From positions 1 to 64,000 of the forward strand of contig NZ_JAKUMM010000009.1 in the NCBI RefSeq assembly GCF_022601735.1: 64,000 nucleotides of DNA, given 5' to 3'. Made by a program: the position numbers and the translations under genes. Below the pieces are notes generated by a model. That model was not told the DNA's origin. It did not search any database and saw only the letters and a program-made list of their open reading frames with translations. This document shows, piece by piece, positions 16,401 through 24,838 of this stretch. Source of the stretch: Atopomonas sediminilitoris (GTDB lineage: Bacteria > Pseudomonadota > Gammaproteobacteria > Pseudomonadales > Pseudomonadaceae). The stretch's first letter is position 1, and every line of letters starts with the position of its first letter.

Positions 16401-16984
16401 TGCGACAGATATCGGCCGGCGGTATCGAGCAACACGCCATGATCAGCAAAGTACCAATCGCAATAGCGGGTGCCGCCGATGTCGCGGGTGAGCTTCTGTT
16501 GCTCACGATTCAGCGGGAACTCCACGCCAGAGAAATCCAGCAGCGAGGTCTTACCCGCGCCTTGCGGGCCGATCAGCAAGTACCACGGCAGGTCGTTGCG
16601 CCAGCGCTCGCTGCGGCCGCGATACAGGCTCGAGCGGCGAATGGTGCGCAGTGCGTCTTTAAAGCGGCGTTGCAGTTCGCCCTGCTCTTCGTCGATCACC
16701 TCTTGCTGCAACTGTTGCTGCTGCACGGCTTCGTCGCTGGCCTCGGCCTGCTGACGACGATTAGCGCGCCAGTGGCTAAACACCAGCCCCAAGCCCCAGC
16801 ACAGCATCAGCACGCTGATGGTCACTAAGCGGCTCACCGCAGGCTCCCAGAACTTCACCTCGGCCACGGCGAAATACGGCCCGGCGAACCACACCAAGAG
16901 ACTCAGTGCCAACACCAAGCACAGGCTCCACACCCAGGTTTTGGCGAAAAAGCCCGCCAACTTACCGAAGAAATCCTTCATCAC
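13469..16984 (-). CDS. tssM: TssM, inner-membrane IcmF protein
   Basis: 1171 residues, full length. Two transmembrane helices at the N-terminus (WVWSLCLVLALSLLVWF and VTISVLMLCWGLGLVF) are followed by a cytoplasmic NTPase-like domain with a Walker A motif (GPQGAGKTS) near residue 135. A third helix near 450 (LYAAAIVGVSAMAALWAL) leads to the large periplasmic domain (IcmF-related and C-terminal DUF1215-type). It joins TssL in the inner membrane and TssJ in the outer membrane to build the envelope channel. The retained Walker A fits clusters where ATP binding by TssM is conserved. It lies between tssL and stp. Confidence 0.97.
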   Translation of the reverse strand: MMKDFFGKLAGFFAKTWVWSLCLVLALSLLVWFAGPYFAVAEVKFWEPAVSRLVTISVLMLCWGLGLVFSHWRANRRQQAEASDEAVQQQQLQQEVIDEEQGELQRRFKDALRTIRRSSLYRGRSERWRNDLPWYLLIGPQGAGKTSLLDFSGVEFPLNREQQKLTRDIGGTRYCDWYFADHGVLLDTAGRYLSHEESAVDKSAWQGLLGLLRKRRARPLNGVLVVLPVESLLSHSELALENLARQTRQRLHEVHERLGAEVPVYLVLSKSDQLSGFDEFFDQLSREESDQVLGTSFRVEQNGADAQTVRQEFEELLRRLNSQVIMRVHQERDQQRRGRILDFPHQLGQLGEPLCLFVELAFSGNRYQRASKLRGFYLTSAPSVASGMDAQTASIGRNLGLDRGLLPTYQSGRARFIKQLLTEVIFPEADLATLDKREVNRISWGQRALYAAAIVGVSAMAALWALGFNQNHTRLQNLEAYWLELRDMLGAQQGLEDAEARLPLLDKAYAASLEFPRSADEALWRRAGLYQGEQVNPELHQHYRHVLASQLLPQVAAQLEGQVRANRQDRETLLNSLRAYLMLNMHERLDADFLKEWLAADWSQRYPGDNAVQSGLNGHFERLLSESFAPYPLDNALVAEARAILRSESLANVVYRELRARSKEMAPLSFDQVATGFRGGDYRIPGLYTQRGYKQVFISQGGQLLRDILRDNWVLGDDKELSVMDMRRLMAEVEALYFRDYASHWSDAVNRLELLPVLEAEQGATLLSQLTAADSPILAALKLVREHTQFKGLTDAAGEADLDAAGQLAKNKKLGKLAAQAAKKAQKSLADLPATARQSVEQRFAPLHQLLDDNAGPTADLAQAMQSLNSLQQLLFSVAHASNPGQTAFDLAKARMRGQSGAIGQLRYNAGRLPQPVGNWFSLTARESWNLLLKQSYGYLNRRYQDELYSFYASALDKRYPFAAHSDSEVALADFREFFKEQGVAQRFYEDYLKAFVSLDHGRYKLRRVDDMVLPVSRDFLAQLNRTQVIQRSFFAENPTEPQILFKLEPYSLDPTVGRADFRMADQQLEYRHGPIVQHAFRWPAQAGEARVSLTLEDLSGRRVAQEQNNGVWSLFRLLDTLNVDHFSGRDVLMVKADLGGLRANYLLHSQRSPNPFDLAQLRQFQLPAQL

Positions 16985-16996
16985 TGTCGTCCCTGT

Positions 16997-17863
16997 TTAC
17001 TTCACGGGCGCTTCAGGCGCCGCTTCCAGCGTTTGGTACTGCTCGAGTACCGCCGCACGTTCTTGACTCAACACCCACGAGAAACCGCCATAAATGGCCG
17101 CCATGCTCGCGGCGCTGAGCAGCAACACCAGCCACCACGGCACGATGCGCAGCAAGCGACGACGCACATCACGCAAGCCCTGCCAATGCGGTGACAGCTC
17201 ACGCGGGGTATCACCGCGCAGCATGCGAATCTGCCGATACAGGCTGTCGCGGATGCCCTCTAGCTCAAGCATGCCGCGACTGAGCACGCGGTATTTACCT
17301 TCAAAACCCAAGCTCAGGCACAGGTACATCAGCTCGAGCATCGGCAAATGTTTCACTGGGTTGCGGCTTAGGCGTTCGAGCAGCTGAAAGAATTTCTCAC
17401 CGCCGAAGGTTTCGTTATGAAAGTGGCTGAGCAGGCTCATCTGCGACCACTCGCTCTCGTTACCCCAGGCCGTGGTAACCACCGCCTCGTCAAGCACGGT
17501 GCACAGCACATAGCGCGCGGCCATCACTTGGCTGTTTTCCACGCCATCATGCAGGGCGCTGTGTTCGAACAGTTTCATTTCGCCGGCCAGCTGCTCTTGC
17601 AGCGCGCTAAGCTGCTCGGGCTCATCGCTGTGCTTTAAGCGCACCACTTCCGAAAGCAGGCGCGCGGCGGCGGCCACCAGCGGGTTGATGCTGATATTGA
17701 AGCTTTCTGCAGGGCGCAGGCGGGCGGCGTAGATCATCCGCTCTTCGAGCTGCTCAAACTTGGGCGCGCTGTTGAAGTCGGTCAGCGGGCTTTCTTTGCC
17801 AGCCTCGGCCTGACGGTTGAGGATGACGGTTTTGTCATCCGCGTAGTCCATTTCCTTGAACAT
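16997..17863 (-). CDS. tssL: TssL, DotU-type membrane protein
   Basis: 288 residues. The cytoplasmic helical DotU domain (about 45-235, with LCTVLDEAVVTTAWG and GGEKFFQLLERL) is followed by a single C-terminal transmembrane helix (WWLVLLLSAASMAAIYGG), the usual tail-anchor topology. There is no C-terminal OmpA-like peptidoglycan-binding domain, so anchoring to the wall would need another protein. It lies two bases after tssK and twelve before tssM. Confidence 0.96.
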   Translation of the reverse strand: MFKEMDYADDKTVILNRQAEAGKESPLTDFNSAPKFEQLEERMIYAARLRPAESFNISINPLVAAAARLLSEVVRLKHSDEPEQLSALQEQLAGEMKLFEHSALHDGVENSQVMAARYVLCTVLDEAVVTTAWGNESEWSQMSLLSHFHNETFGGEKFFQLLERLSRNPVKHLPMLELMYLCLSLGFEGKYRVLSRGMLELEGIRDSLYRQIRMLRGDTPRELSPHWQGLRDVRRRLLRIVPWWLVLLLSAASMAAIYGGFSWVLSQERAAVLEQYQTLEAAPEAPVK

Positions 17864-17865
17864 AC

Positions 17866-19197
17866 TCAGTTCCTAATCGCCCAGAATTTCAGTTCAAGCC
17901 CGGGGAAGTCCCCAGACACATGAAAGGCAAAGCCGCCGCTGCGCTCCAGCTGCGCCAGCTCTTGCGAGCTGATCTCCAGCGCAAAGTAAGTTTTGTCCGA
18001 GTGGAACGGGATCTGCCGCGGCGCGACCGGCATCGGTTTGACCTTAAAGCCCGGCAAATGCAGGTTGACCAGCTGGCGGATGCGCTCCACGGGGCCGACC
18101 TTGAGCTGCGCGGGCAGGCGGTTGCGTAGGGTTTCTGGGTCGCAATCGGCGCTGGCGGCGAGCACAAACGACGAGGTGCCGAGCAGCTTGTGGTCGTGCA
18201 GCGGCGACACTTGAATGCCGTACTGGCGCTGCTGCAACAGCAGCTCGATGGCGTGTTGTTCGAGCACCATCGACAGCACTTGGCGAATGGCGTCCATCAG
18301 CTTGCGGAAGCTCACGCCTTGGTCGCTGTGCACATAGCTGCTTTCTAGGCGCGGGCGTTTGCTCTCGCTGGCGAAGGTAGCCAGCTCGCCCAGCAGGCCG
18401 AGCAGCTCGCGGTAGATTTTCTCGGGGTGCAGTTGCGGCAGGCTGAGGTAATGGCGCAACACCGGCTCGCTGCGGTTGATCAGCTGCAGCATCATAAAGT
18501 CGCCCACTTCGGCGCCGCCGACCTTGCCGGTACTACGGATGCGTTCGGCCAGAATGTCGCCACGGTGGGCGAGCATGCTGATCACTTCTTTCAGGCACGA
18601 CAGCAAGTAGGTGGACTGCTGAAAGTGCACAAAGGTGGGAATAAATTCGTAGTCGAGGGTGATCACCCCGTCCGGCGAGGTATCCAACACATCGCACAGC
18701 GCCAGCTTGACGTAGGCCTCGTCGTTTTGCTGCTCGCCGAGCAGCAGCTTGAACTCGGGCCGCGCGCAACTGACTTGGCTGCTGCTGTTTTCGCCGGCGT
18801 TGGAGTCCACCACATCGGCGGCAATCGCCAAGTAGCGCGCCAGCACATCTTGCTGCTCGCCACGGCGGCTTTCGATATGGTTGCCGGTGACCAGCGGCAA
18901 GCCCAAATACACCCGCGTACTGCCGCTGTTAGGCGCGATATCCAGCGCCAGCGGCTCTCGCTCGCTGCCCAGCTCGAACAAGGTGCCATCGGGCATGATG
19001 CCGCTGGCCTTGCTGACCACCAGTTTGCCCATGTTTAAAAACTGGCGATCGATCTCCAGCTCAAAAAAACCCCAGCCGTACACTTCTAGCCGCTGGGTGC
19101 GGGTTTTCAGTTGGTAATCGTAATAACGGTCGTTCTGCTGGAAGTGCTGCGGGCGCAGCAGCATGCCTTCTTGCCAGACCACTTTGTGCATCAACAT
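17866..19197 (-). CDS. tssK: TssK, baseplate-to-membrane connector
   Basis: 443 residues, typical for TssK. The N-terminus contains the family pattern VVWQEGMLLRPQHFQQNDRY; a second ATG two codons on (MHKVVW) is an equally good start. TssK trimers connect the TssEFG baseplate to TssL/TssM. Compact spacing to tssJ (10 bases) and tssL (2 bases) places it in the membrane-complex part of the operon. Confidence 0.97.
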   Translation of the reverse strand: MLMHKVVWQEGMLLRPQHFQQNDRYYDYQLKTRTQRLEVYGWGFFELEIDRQFLNMGKLVVSKASGIMPDGTLFELGSEREPLALDIAPNSGSTRVYLGLPLVTGNHIESRRGEQQDVLARYLAIAADVVDSNAGENSSSQVSCARPEFKLLLGEQQNDEAYVKLALCDVLDTSPDGVITLDYEFIPTFVHFQQSTYLLSCLKEVISMLAHRGDILAERIRSTGKVGGAEVGDFMMLQLINRSEPVLRHYLSLPQLHPEKIYRELLGLLGELATFASESKRPRLESSYVHSDQGVSFRKLMDAIRQVLSMVLEQHAIELLLQQRQYGIQVSPLHDHKLLGTSSFVLAASADCDPETLRNRLPAQLKVGPVERIRQLVNLHLPGFKVKPMPVAPRQIPFHSDKTYFALEISSQELAQLERSGGFAFHVSGDFPGLELKFWAIRN

Positions 19198-19207
19198 GGT
19201 GTGCTCC

Positions 19208-19699
19208 TCAGTCGTCTTGCGCGGCGTTATCGGCCGGATTGCTTAAGCCCAAATCACCGACAGCCAAGGTGACACGGTTAATCGCCTCCGGCTCGAGCTT
19301 GATCACGTAATGCCAGCGGCTTTCCGGCAAGTCGCGGTAGGCGGCCAACACGCCGACATAGCGGCTGTCGGGTTTCACCGACAGTTGCAGTTGCTGCTGC
19401 TCGCCGGGGCGCAGCGACAGTTCCTCTTCGGCGACGAGATCCTGTGCCAATACATCTTTGCTACGTTGGTAGAGGGCGAAGAAGTCGCTGTTCTCAAACG
19501 CCACCGGACGTTTGAGCTCATACAAGCGGACCACGATCGGCGATGGCCGGCCGTTAAGGTCAGGGTTTAGGTGGTCGCTGCCTTGCAGCTCCAGCGCCAG
19601 CTTGGTGGTGCTGGAATACGGCGATAGGCTAGCGCAGGCCGCCAACAGGCCGCACGCCAGCAGCACCAGCGCGCTGCGCAGGTGAGTCATAACAATCAT
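19208..19699 (-). CDS. tssJ: TssJ, outer-membrane lipoprotein
   Basis: 163 residues with a clear lipobox (LLACGLLAAC, cysteine about residue 22) and serine after it, favouring outer-membrane sorting. The beta-sandwich domain shows family features such as PIVVRLYELK and FFALYQRSKDVL. It would bind the periplasmic tip of TssM. Two closely spaced ATGs (MIVMTHL) are possible starts. Gene order fha-tssJ-tssK is that of HSI-II. Confidence 0.95.
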   Translation of the reverse strand: MIVMTHLRSALVLLACGLLAACASLSPYSSTTKLALELQGSDHLNPDLNGRPSPIVVRLYELKRPVAFENSDFFALYQRSKDVLAQDLVAEEELSLRPGEQQQLQLSVKPDSRYVGVLAAYRDLPESRWHYVIKLEPEAINRVTLAVGDLGLSNPADNAAQDD

Positions 19700-19708
19700 G
19701 GAAGCTCC

Positions 19709-20896
19709 TTACACGTCCGTTTGTAGGGTGGCGATTAGCCGCGTTTGTTCTTCGTAAGCACGAGCAAATTCGCGCGCAAATTGATGCTCGCCCCAACTGC
19801 CGTCGTCCTTTTGATGACTGTGCCAGCGCTGATAGGCGCGCCAACGGCTGCCTGCGGTGGCCAATAGCGGCTTACGCTCGCGCTCGAAACGCAGCGCTAA
19901 TTGCTCGGGGGCGAATTGCTCGTGCATGGCGCTGACTGCCGCGCGACTGCCAGCCAACATGGCCACCTGATGCGCCTGTAAATCGCGGAAGGCGCGACCA
20001 ATCGCCTGCCCCGCCGGCATCTGCCCTTGCTTGCCGGCCAGTAACGCCGCGACTGCTTCTTCAGTGGTGTGCTGGTTTTTCAGCGGGTTATTGCCGCTGC
20101 TGGCCACGGTGGTTTGCGCTAAACGCAGCTCGTTTTTCAGCTCGGCGCGGGTACGCAACCCTTGCTGCAAGCCGCCCACGCACTGCTTGAGTAACTGTGC
20201 CGCGCGCAATGCCAAGGCTTCGCGCTGCTCGGCCGGCAGATTGGCTAAATCGATACCCAACTCGGCACTCAAACGCTGCCAAAAGCCTTCGCTGACCGGC
20301 GCCACCTCTGGCGTAGGCAGGGGCTTGGGCTGCGGTGCCGGGGCCTCGGGCACCAGCTCGGGCACAGTAAGGCTTTCCATATCGATACGCGCATAGTCGC
20401 CGCGCTGGTCATCACTGAGCGGGGCGCCCAAATCGCTTAGGTAATCGCTTTCGGCATACAAGCGCTCTTGCTGATCCAACGCGCTGAGCGGGTCGAGGCC
20501 GAGAAACGCGTCATCGGGGATGATCTGCCCCGCAGGCTGCGGACGGCCCACTTGGCCCTCAAACTGCGCGGGGTCTTGCACCAAACGGGCACGAATCTCG
20601 AACTCCCCGAGGCAAAACACGCTGCCGTGCTCAATGCGGTGCGCATCACCTTTGCGTAGCCGCGCGCCGCTGTCCTTAAGCCTGACGCCGTTGGTGCTGG
20701 TATCGGTGAGGTAAAAGCTGCCGTCGCGGTAGCTCACCTGCGCATGATGCCCCGACAAATGCCGTTTGCGATCAGGGATTACCCAGTCGCAGTCATCATT
20801 ACGACCGATCAGGCCACCAGCCTGTTTAAAGGTACGACTGGTCAACAAACCCGGCACAAACTGCTGCGCGCTGACCATCTCAAAAACCAGTTCCAT
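19709..20896 (-). CDS. tagH: FHA-domain T6SS regulator (TagH/Fha2-like)
   Basis: 395 residues. An N-terminal FHA domain (about 25-95) has the phosphothreonine-binding signature GRNDDCDWVIPD, then HLSGHHAQV and TSTNGVRL. A proline-rich, acidic linker (about 150-215) leads to the helical T6SS-FHA C-terminal domain (KPLLATAGSRWRAYQ). It is expected to read phosphorylation set by Stk/Stp and promote assembly. The SD TAAGGAG overlaps the stop of the upstream 44-residue lipoprotein gene. Confidence 0.94.
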   Translation of the reverse strand: MELVFEMVSAQQFVPGLLTSRTFKQAGGLIGRNDDCDWVIPDRKRHLSGHHAQVSYRDGSFYLTDTSTNGVRLKDSGARLRKGDAHRIEHGSVFCLGEFEIRARLVQDPAQFEGQVGRPQPAGQIIPDDAFLGLDPLSALDQQERLYAESDYLSDLGAPLSDDQRGDYARIDMESLTVPELVPEAPAPQPKPLPTPEVAPVSEGFWQRLSAELGIDLANLPAEQREALALRAAQLLKQCVGGLQQGLRTRAELKNELRLAQTTVASSGNNPLKNQHTTEEAVAALLAGKQGQMPAGQAIGRAFRDLQAHQVAMLAGSRAAVSAMHEQFAPEQLALRFERERKPLLATAGSRWRAYQRWHSHQKDDGSWGEHQFAREFARAYEEQTRLIATLQTDV

Positions 20897-20910
20897 GGCG
20901 CTATAACTCC

Positions 20911-21045
20911 TTAAACACCGCGATTAACGGCGGTGGGTTCACCCAAAGGGCGGTATTCGTCGTCGCTGTATTTGTAGTTGCCGGTGCAGGCAGTGAGGGC
21001 AAACAGTGCACACAACATGAGTGCTGTTTTGGTGAGTCCCTGCAT
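20911..21045 (-). CDS. 44-residue T6SS-associated lipoprotein
   Basis: Short gene starting ATG at 21045 with a strong SD (CCAAGGAGTAACACC) and ending TAA at 20911. The peptide MQGLTKTALMLCALFALTAC has a textbook lipobox (LTAC, Cys20). The mature part is 25 residues, charged and tyrosine-rich (NYKYSDDEYRPLGEP). It lies immediately before fha. From memory, the HSI-II cluster of P. aeruginosa also has a small unnamed gene (PA1664) between sfa2 and fha2, so this may be a conserved but ignored component. Function unknown. Confidence 0.8.
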   Translation of the reverse strand: MQGLTKTALMLCALFALTACTGNYKYSDDEYRPLGEPTAVNRGV

Positions 21046-21084
21046 GGTGTTACTCCTTGGTACCAAATTAAGTTCGAATAAGGG

Positions 21085-23220
21085 TTATGCCGTGGCTGCT
21101 GAGTTCGGCGCGCTAACGGGGGTCTGCGCCAATTGCGCGGCCTGTTGCACAGGCTGCAGGGCAAGCCAATCCGCCAATAAGGTGCTGAGCTGCGGGTGAT
21201 TAACGTGTTCGCCAAAGACATCCGCCATGCTCAAGCGGCGCTCGGCTTGAGTCAGCAGACGCTTTTGCAGCGCGGTGATACGCGAGCGCTGCTGGCTGAC
21301 CATGGCCTCACCGGCTTGCTTGCCGCGGCCGTAAAAATCCAACAACTCGATTTCCGTTTTGCCGTAAAAACGCACGTCATTACGCACCGCGCGCTTAAAG
21401 GCTACGTAGGAGGGGAATTGCCAATCGCGCAGCTGCTGGTCTAACGGGCTAAGCCACTGCTGGAGATCGTTGGCTTCAGCGGCGGTAAACAGCTGCCCTT
21501 CGCGCTGCTGCACAGCGGCTAACCAACGCACTAAGGTGGTCAAAGCGCTACGGCTGTAGCCGCCATCACTGGAGTGCTGTTTAGCAGAGAAAATCTGCGC
21601 CAAAAACGACTTGCGCGCAGGCATGTCACTCAACTGATCCGCTTGTGCGGCATAACGTGCGCACGTTTGCTCGCTGATGGCCTCACACCCCGGTTGCCAT
21701 AACACCGCAACCTCACTGCCGCCATTGGCTTTACGCGGAATAAAGTGGCGCTGCTCGCCATGATGCTGGTAGTCATCGCCGTGCAAGTTCACTAAGCCAC
21801 CGATCAACAACCCTACCCCCGGCGCGCTCGCATCCGCCGCATAGGCCACCGTACCAAGCAAGACCAAGCGCCATTCGGCGTCCATCCACGTCGTCGGCAC
21901 GCTAGGCACTGGGTCGTTATGGTTCACCAAGCGGTGATGTACCAGCCCTTTAGCCGCAGCCACAAAAGCCTCATCGCCGGCACGTGGTGCGCCATAGGTG
22001 TACAAGCGCGTTTCACTCGACCAGTCACGCCGCAGCCACTCAGCCAGTAACAAAGCAATCGCGCCACCTAAGCTATGGCCGCAGACAATGATGGTTTGGT
22101 TGCTATAAAAAGCATCAAGATAGGCAGTCGCAAATTTTTTAAGCGCCAAAAAAGCCCCATAAAAACCACGATGCGCTTGCCCTTCACCCTCGGCGTAAGC
22201 TACTTGGCGTGCATCCGCATCACGCAAGATATCCCACTCTTCTTTTGTGCCTCGAACAGAAATTAAAATGATATCTGGGCTATGGGTAATAAATGCTTGC
22301 GTGTCGGTGTCTTCATCATGCAAGAAATGTACTTTTTCCGGATTATCCCAGCCCGCAGCGGCCTCGGCTTGATAACGCTCAGGATCATAAGGCATCACCT
22401 CCAACCGCTTTGAATACGGCACTTCCTCCCACAACAGGTTGTAACGTGCCGTTTCAAATTGACTCGACTTAATCAAATAAGGCAGCTGCTCACGAAGAAC
22501 ATTACCAATACTACCCGGCTGCAAATATGGCGGCGGAGCGGACTGATACTCGCCATCAATCTCTTTACTAAAAGGCGCATAGACAAAAGCACTCATTACT
22601 GCCAATTGATAGGCATTTAATGCGGTAAATTCTGCGCCGCGCGAAAGCATTGGGCTTAACGCCCGCAATGCTTTCACCTCCAGCACATGGTGCTGATTAG
22701 GCTTTAACGCAACACCTACCAGCTGCGCTGCTGCACCGCTATTGGCTTTGAGCAAAGCCGAAGGCTTTGGCCTCCATGAGTTATCTGCATCGGGCAAGTG
22801 CGCTTTCGCAGTGACAAAGTCACTGACCTCAACGCGAAAGAAAATGGCTTGCTCACGCTCAGCACGGTTTTTCGCCAAATAGGTTTCACCGTTTGGCTTG
22901 CGTGGCCCGCTAGCTTCTTTTTCTGCGGCAACTTGCAACTGAGTGATAGGTAATGCAAATAAAGGCCGACGCTGCAGGCCCATATAAAGCTGATCGCCAG
23001 ACTTATCCATATCTGAAAAAGACAACACAACTGGCCCGCATGTAATGCCTTCGATACGAGCATAACCTTCGCTGTCTAGCTTGCCTGCATGAGTACATCC
23101 TGCGCTGTCGTGCAGCTCGTAACTCAACCCTGAATAGGCAGAGCCAACTCCATGCTCATCAAGCAATCTAATGCTGACCCAGCAACCTGTCAGTGGGCAA
23201 CTTATAATTTTCTCTTCCAT
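21085..23220 (-). CDS. T6SS class-3 lipase-type effector
   Basis: 711 residues from the ATG at 23220, preceded by GGGGG; a GTG seven codons upstream overlaps the previous stop but has no SD. The N-terminus (SCPLTGCWVSIRLLDEHG) is a small beta domain, likely the adaptor-binding part. A lipase_3-type alpha/beta hydrolase follows, with nucleophile motif VCGHSLGGAIALLLA (Ser about 381), then YTYGAPRAGDEAF, HNDPVPSVP (acid) and a downstream histidine-rich stretch (YQHHGEQRHF). A helical C-terminal domain ends the protein. It is predicted to hydrolyse membrane phospholipids of target cells. Vicinity: vgrG, DUF4123 adaptor and lipoprotein upstream. The Tle family assignment is not certain. Confidence 0.9.
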   Translation of the reverse strand: MEEKIISCPLTGCWVSIRLLDEHGVGSAYSGLSYELHDSAGCTHAGKLDSEGYARIEGITCGPVVLSFSDMDKSGDQLYMGLQRRPLFALPITQLQVAAEKEASGPRKPNGETYLAKNRAEREQAIFFRVEVSDFVTAKAHLPDADNSWRPKPSALLKANSGAAAQLVGVALKPNQHHVLEVKALRALSPMLSRGAEFTALNAYQLAVMSAFVYAPFSKEIDGEYQSAPPPYLQPGSIGNVLREQLPYLIKSSQFETARYNLLWEEVPYSKRLEVMPYDPERYQAEAAAGWDNPEKVHFLHDEDTDTQAFITHSPDIILISVRGTKEEWDILRDADARQVAYAEGEGQAHRGFYGAFLALKKFATAYLDAFYSNQTIIVCGHSLGGAIALLLAEWLRRDWSSETRLYTYGAPRAGDEAFVAAAKGLVHHRLVNHNDPVPSVPTTWMDAEWRLVLLGTVAYAADASAPGVGLLIGGLVNLHGDDYQHHGEQRHFIPRKANGGSEVAVLWQPGCEAISEQTCARYAAQADQLSDMPARKSFLAQIFSAKQHSSDGGYSRSALTTLVRWLAAVQQREGQLFTAAEANDLQQWLSPLDQQLRDWQFPSYVAFKRAVRNDVRFYGKTEIELLDFYGRGKQAGEAMVSQQRSRITALQKRLLTQAERRLSMADVFGEHVNHPQLSTLLADWLALQPVQQAAQLAQTPVSAPNSAATA

Positions 23221-23237
23221 GAAAGCCCCCAATAAGC

Positions 23238-23993
23238 TCACTCAGTACAGCCCGGATAAATCACACATTCTCGCCCTTCCATTTTGAACGGAATAAACCT
23301 AGGCGGTTCGGTACAGAGTTCTTCGAATTTCGTTCCCCAACGCCCTGTGCAAGGCTTCCAACCCTTGTCAAATTTCTTCCAGTACCCGTCCCAGCCAGGC
23401 TTTTCAATTCCAGAGTCAGAGAAATCGATTTCCACAACTTTCCCGACCAGATCATTCACCAATAGATATGCGCCATCGTTTTTACAGGACAGCAATTTAG
23501 AGATATTACCTAGTCGAGATCTAGCCGTACTCAATCTAAAGAACCACTCACACTGAGCGTTTTTATGCAAAACATCGTAACCTTCAAAGCTAGGAGCCCC
23601 CTCTGGCAATTGATAAACAACATACAGCCCACCCAAATCTCGAGAATACTGCCAATCTGCGGGACCGTACTTGCCATAGGTATAAAGCCCAACATTATCT
23701 AAACGAACTCGACACCCGGACACGCGATAGAAAACTGGAACTTCAAATCGATATTCAGTCGCCGCATCAGAAAACAAAGGTTCGGTTGTAAATTCACGAT
23801 AGAGGTCTCGCCTAGACACTGCACAGTTCGGATCGAGCCGTGTATATTGCGCCTGCGCCTCCATACCAAAACCCTTTGGCAGTTTGCCTTGGAAAGTAAA
23901 CGTTTCTTCACTTAAGGAACTGACTGCGCTGCAACCAATCAGCTGCAATAGCGCGAATAAACCAACTAAACCTCTCAATAAATACCTATTCAC
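23238..23993 (-). CDS. Putative immunity lipoprotein for the lipase effector
   Basis: 251 residues, ATG overlapping the DUF4123 stop. The N-terminus has a lipobox (LLQLIGC, Cys22). The mature protein is cysteine-rich (about ten cysteines) and aromatic, of unrecognised family. It sits between the adaptor and the lipase gene, and lipase immunity proteins of T6SS are commonly periplasmic lipoproteins, so it is the best candidate to protect against the 711-aa lipase. It has lower GC and more rare codons than the neighbouring core genes, suggesting it moved in with the cargo. Confidence 0.78.
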   Translation of the reverse strand: MNRYLLRGLVGLFALLQLIGCSAVSSLSEETFTFQGKLPKGFGMEAQAQYTRLDPNCAVSRRDLYREFTTEPLFSDAATEYRFEVPVFYRVSGCRVRLDNVGLYTYGKYGPADWQYSRDLGGLYVVYQLPEGAPSFEGYDVLHKNAQCEWFFRLSTARSRLGNISKLLSCKNDGAYLLVNDLVGKVVEIDFSDSGIEKPGWDGYWKKFDKGWKPCTGRWGTKFEELCTEPPRFIPFKMEGRECVIYPGCTE

Positions 23994-24838
23994 GCGCTAA
24001 CCCTTTGCGAAATAATTTGTGCTAACCGCTGCTGGCAACGCTGCCAATGCTGTTCAGCTGTTTCACTGCTTTGCGGTAACCACGCAGTATCGGCAGCAAG
24101 CGCGCTATCCAGATGCCCCGCGAGGTAAAACGCCAGCTGTTCGGCGGTCTGCCAACCCCATTGATCGAAACGTTTAAGTTGCTCCGCGAGCCAAGGTGCT
24201 AAAGGCTCTGTTTCGGCGAGATTGGCGGTGGCATGGGGATAGGTTTGCCATAACCATTGCTGCGCATTGTGTAAGCGAATGGCCTGGCTCACTTCACGAG
24301 GCTCGGGCACATTCAACCAAGGCGTAGCGAAAGGCGCAGGGCAGGCTTTAGCGTGCGGGTTAGCAAAGGCGCGCCAGTCGTAGTCATGCCAGCACAACAC
24401 GCTGGCCAAGCTGCCTAAGAGCAAGGGGCGCTGCTCAACGGCTAATGCGCTTAAGTGGCGAGCCAGTACACGACCATCTTGAAAGCGGTAGAGCGCCGGC
24501 TGCGGCGCGCGGCCGGCCCACAGCCGGGCCTGCCAGTGCGCTGTTTGCGCGGCAAAATCAAGGCTATCCACACTGGCAAGCCACCCCCACTGCTGGTCTG
24601 GGTTACTCAACAACTCGGCCACGGCGAGGTTATCAGCAGCGGTGATGTGCACCAGCCAAGGCGCCATCTCAGCCATGTCGGCCAGCTCGGTGTTTTGGTA
24701 CAGGTTGCTGTATTGCTGCACCGCATCAGCGGCGAACAGCGCAGGCAACGGATTGGGCTCTGCCAATGTGTCGATCATCAGCAACAGCGCGCGCTCTGCC
24801 TGCAACTGCTCATCCAGCCATGCTTGCAAAGCACTCAT
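23990..24838 (-). CDS. DUF4123 effector adaptor (Tap/TEC)
   Basis: 282 residues. The N-terminal half is a DUF4123 domain (LLMIDTLAEPNPLPALF...MAEMAPWLVHI; WGWLASVDSLDF; ALYRFQDGRVLARHL). The C-terminal helical part would hold the effector. DUF4123 proteins load specific effectors onto a cognate VgrG tail. It overlaps the vgrG stop by four bases and the lipoprotein start by four, placing it exactly between spike and cargo. Confidence 0.92.
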   Translation of the reverse strand: MSALQAWLDEQLQAERALLLMIDTLAEPNPLPALFAADAVQQYSNLYQNTELADMAEMAPWLVHITAADNLAVAELLSNPDQQWGWLASVDSLDFAAQTAHWQARLWAGRAPQPALYRFQDGRVLARHLSALAVEQRPLLLGSLASVLCWHDYDWRAFANPHAKACPAPFATPWLNVPEPREVSQAIRLHNAQQWLWQTYPHATANLAETEPLAPWLAEQLKRFDQWGWQTAEQLAFYLAGHLDSALAADTAWLPQSSETAEQHWQRCQQRLAQIISQRVSA

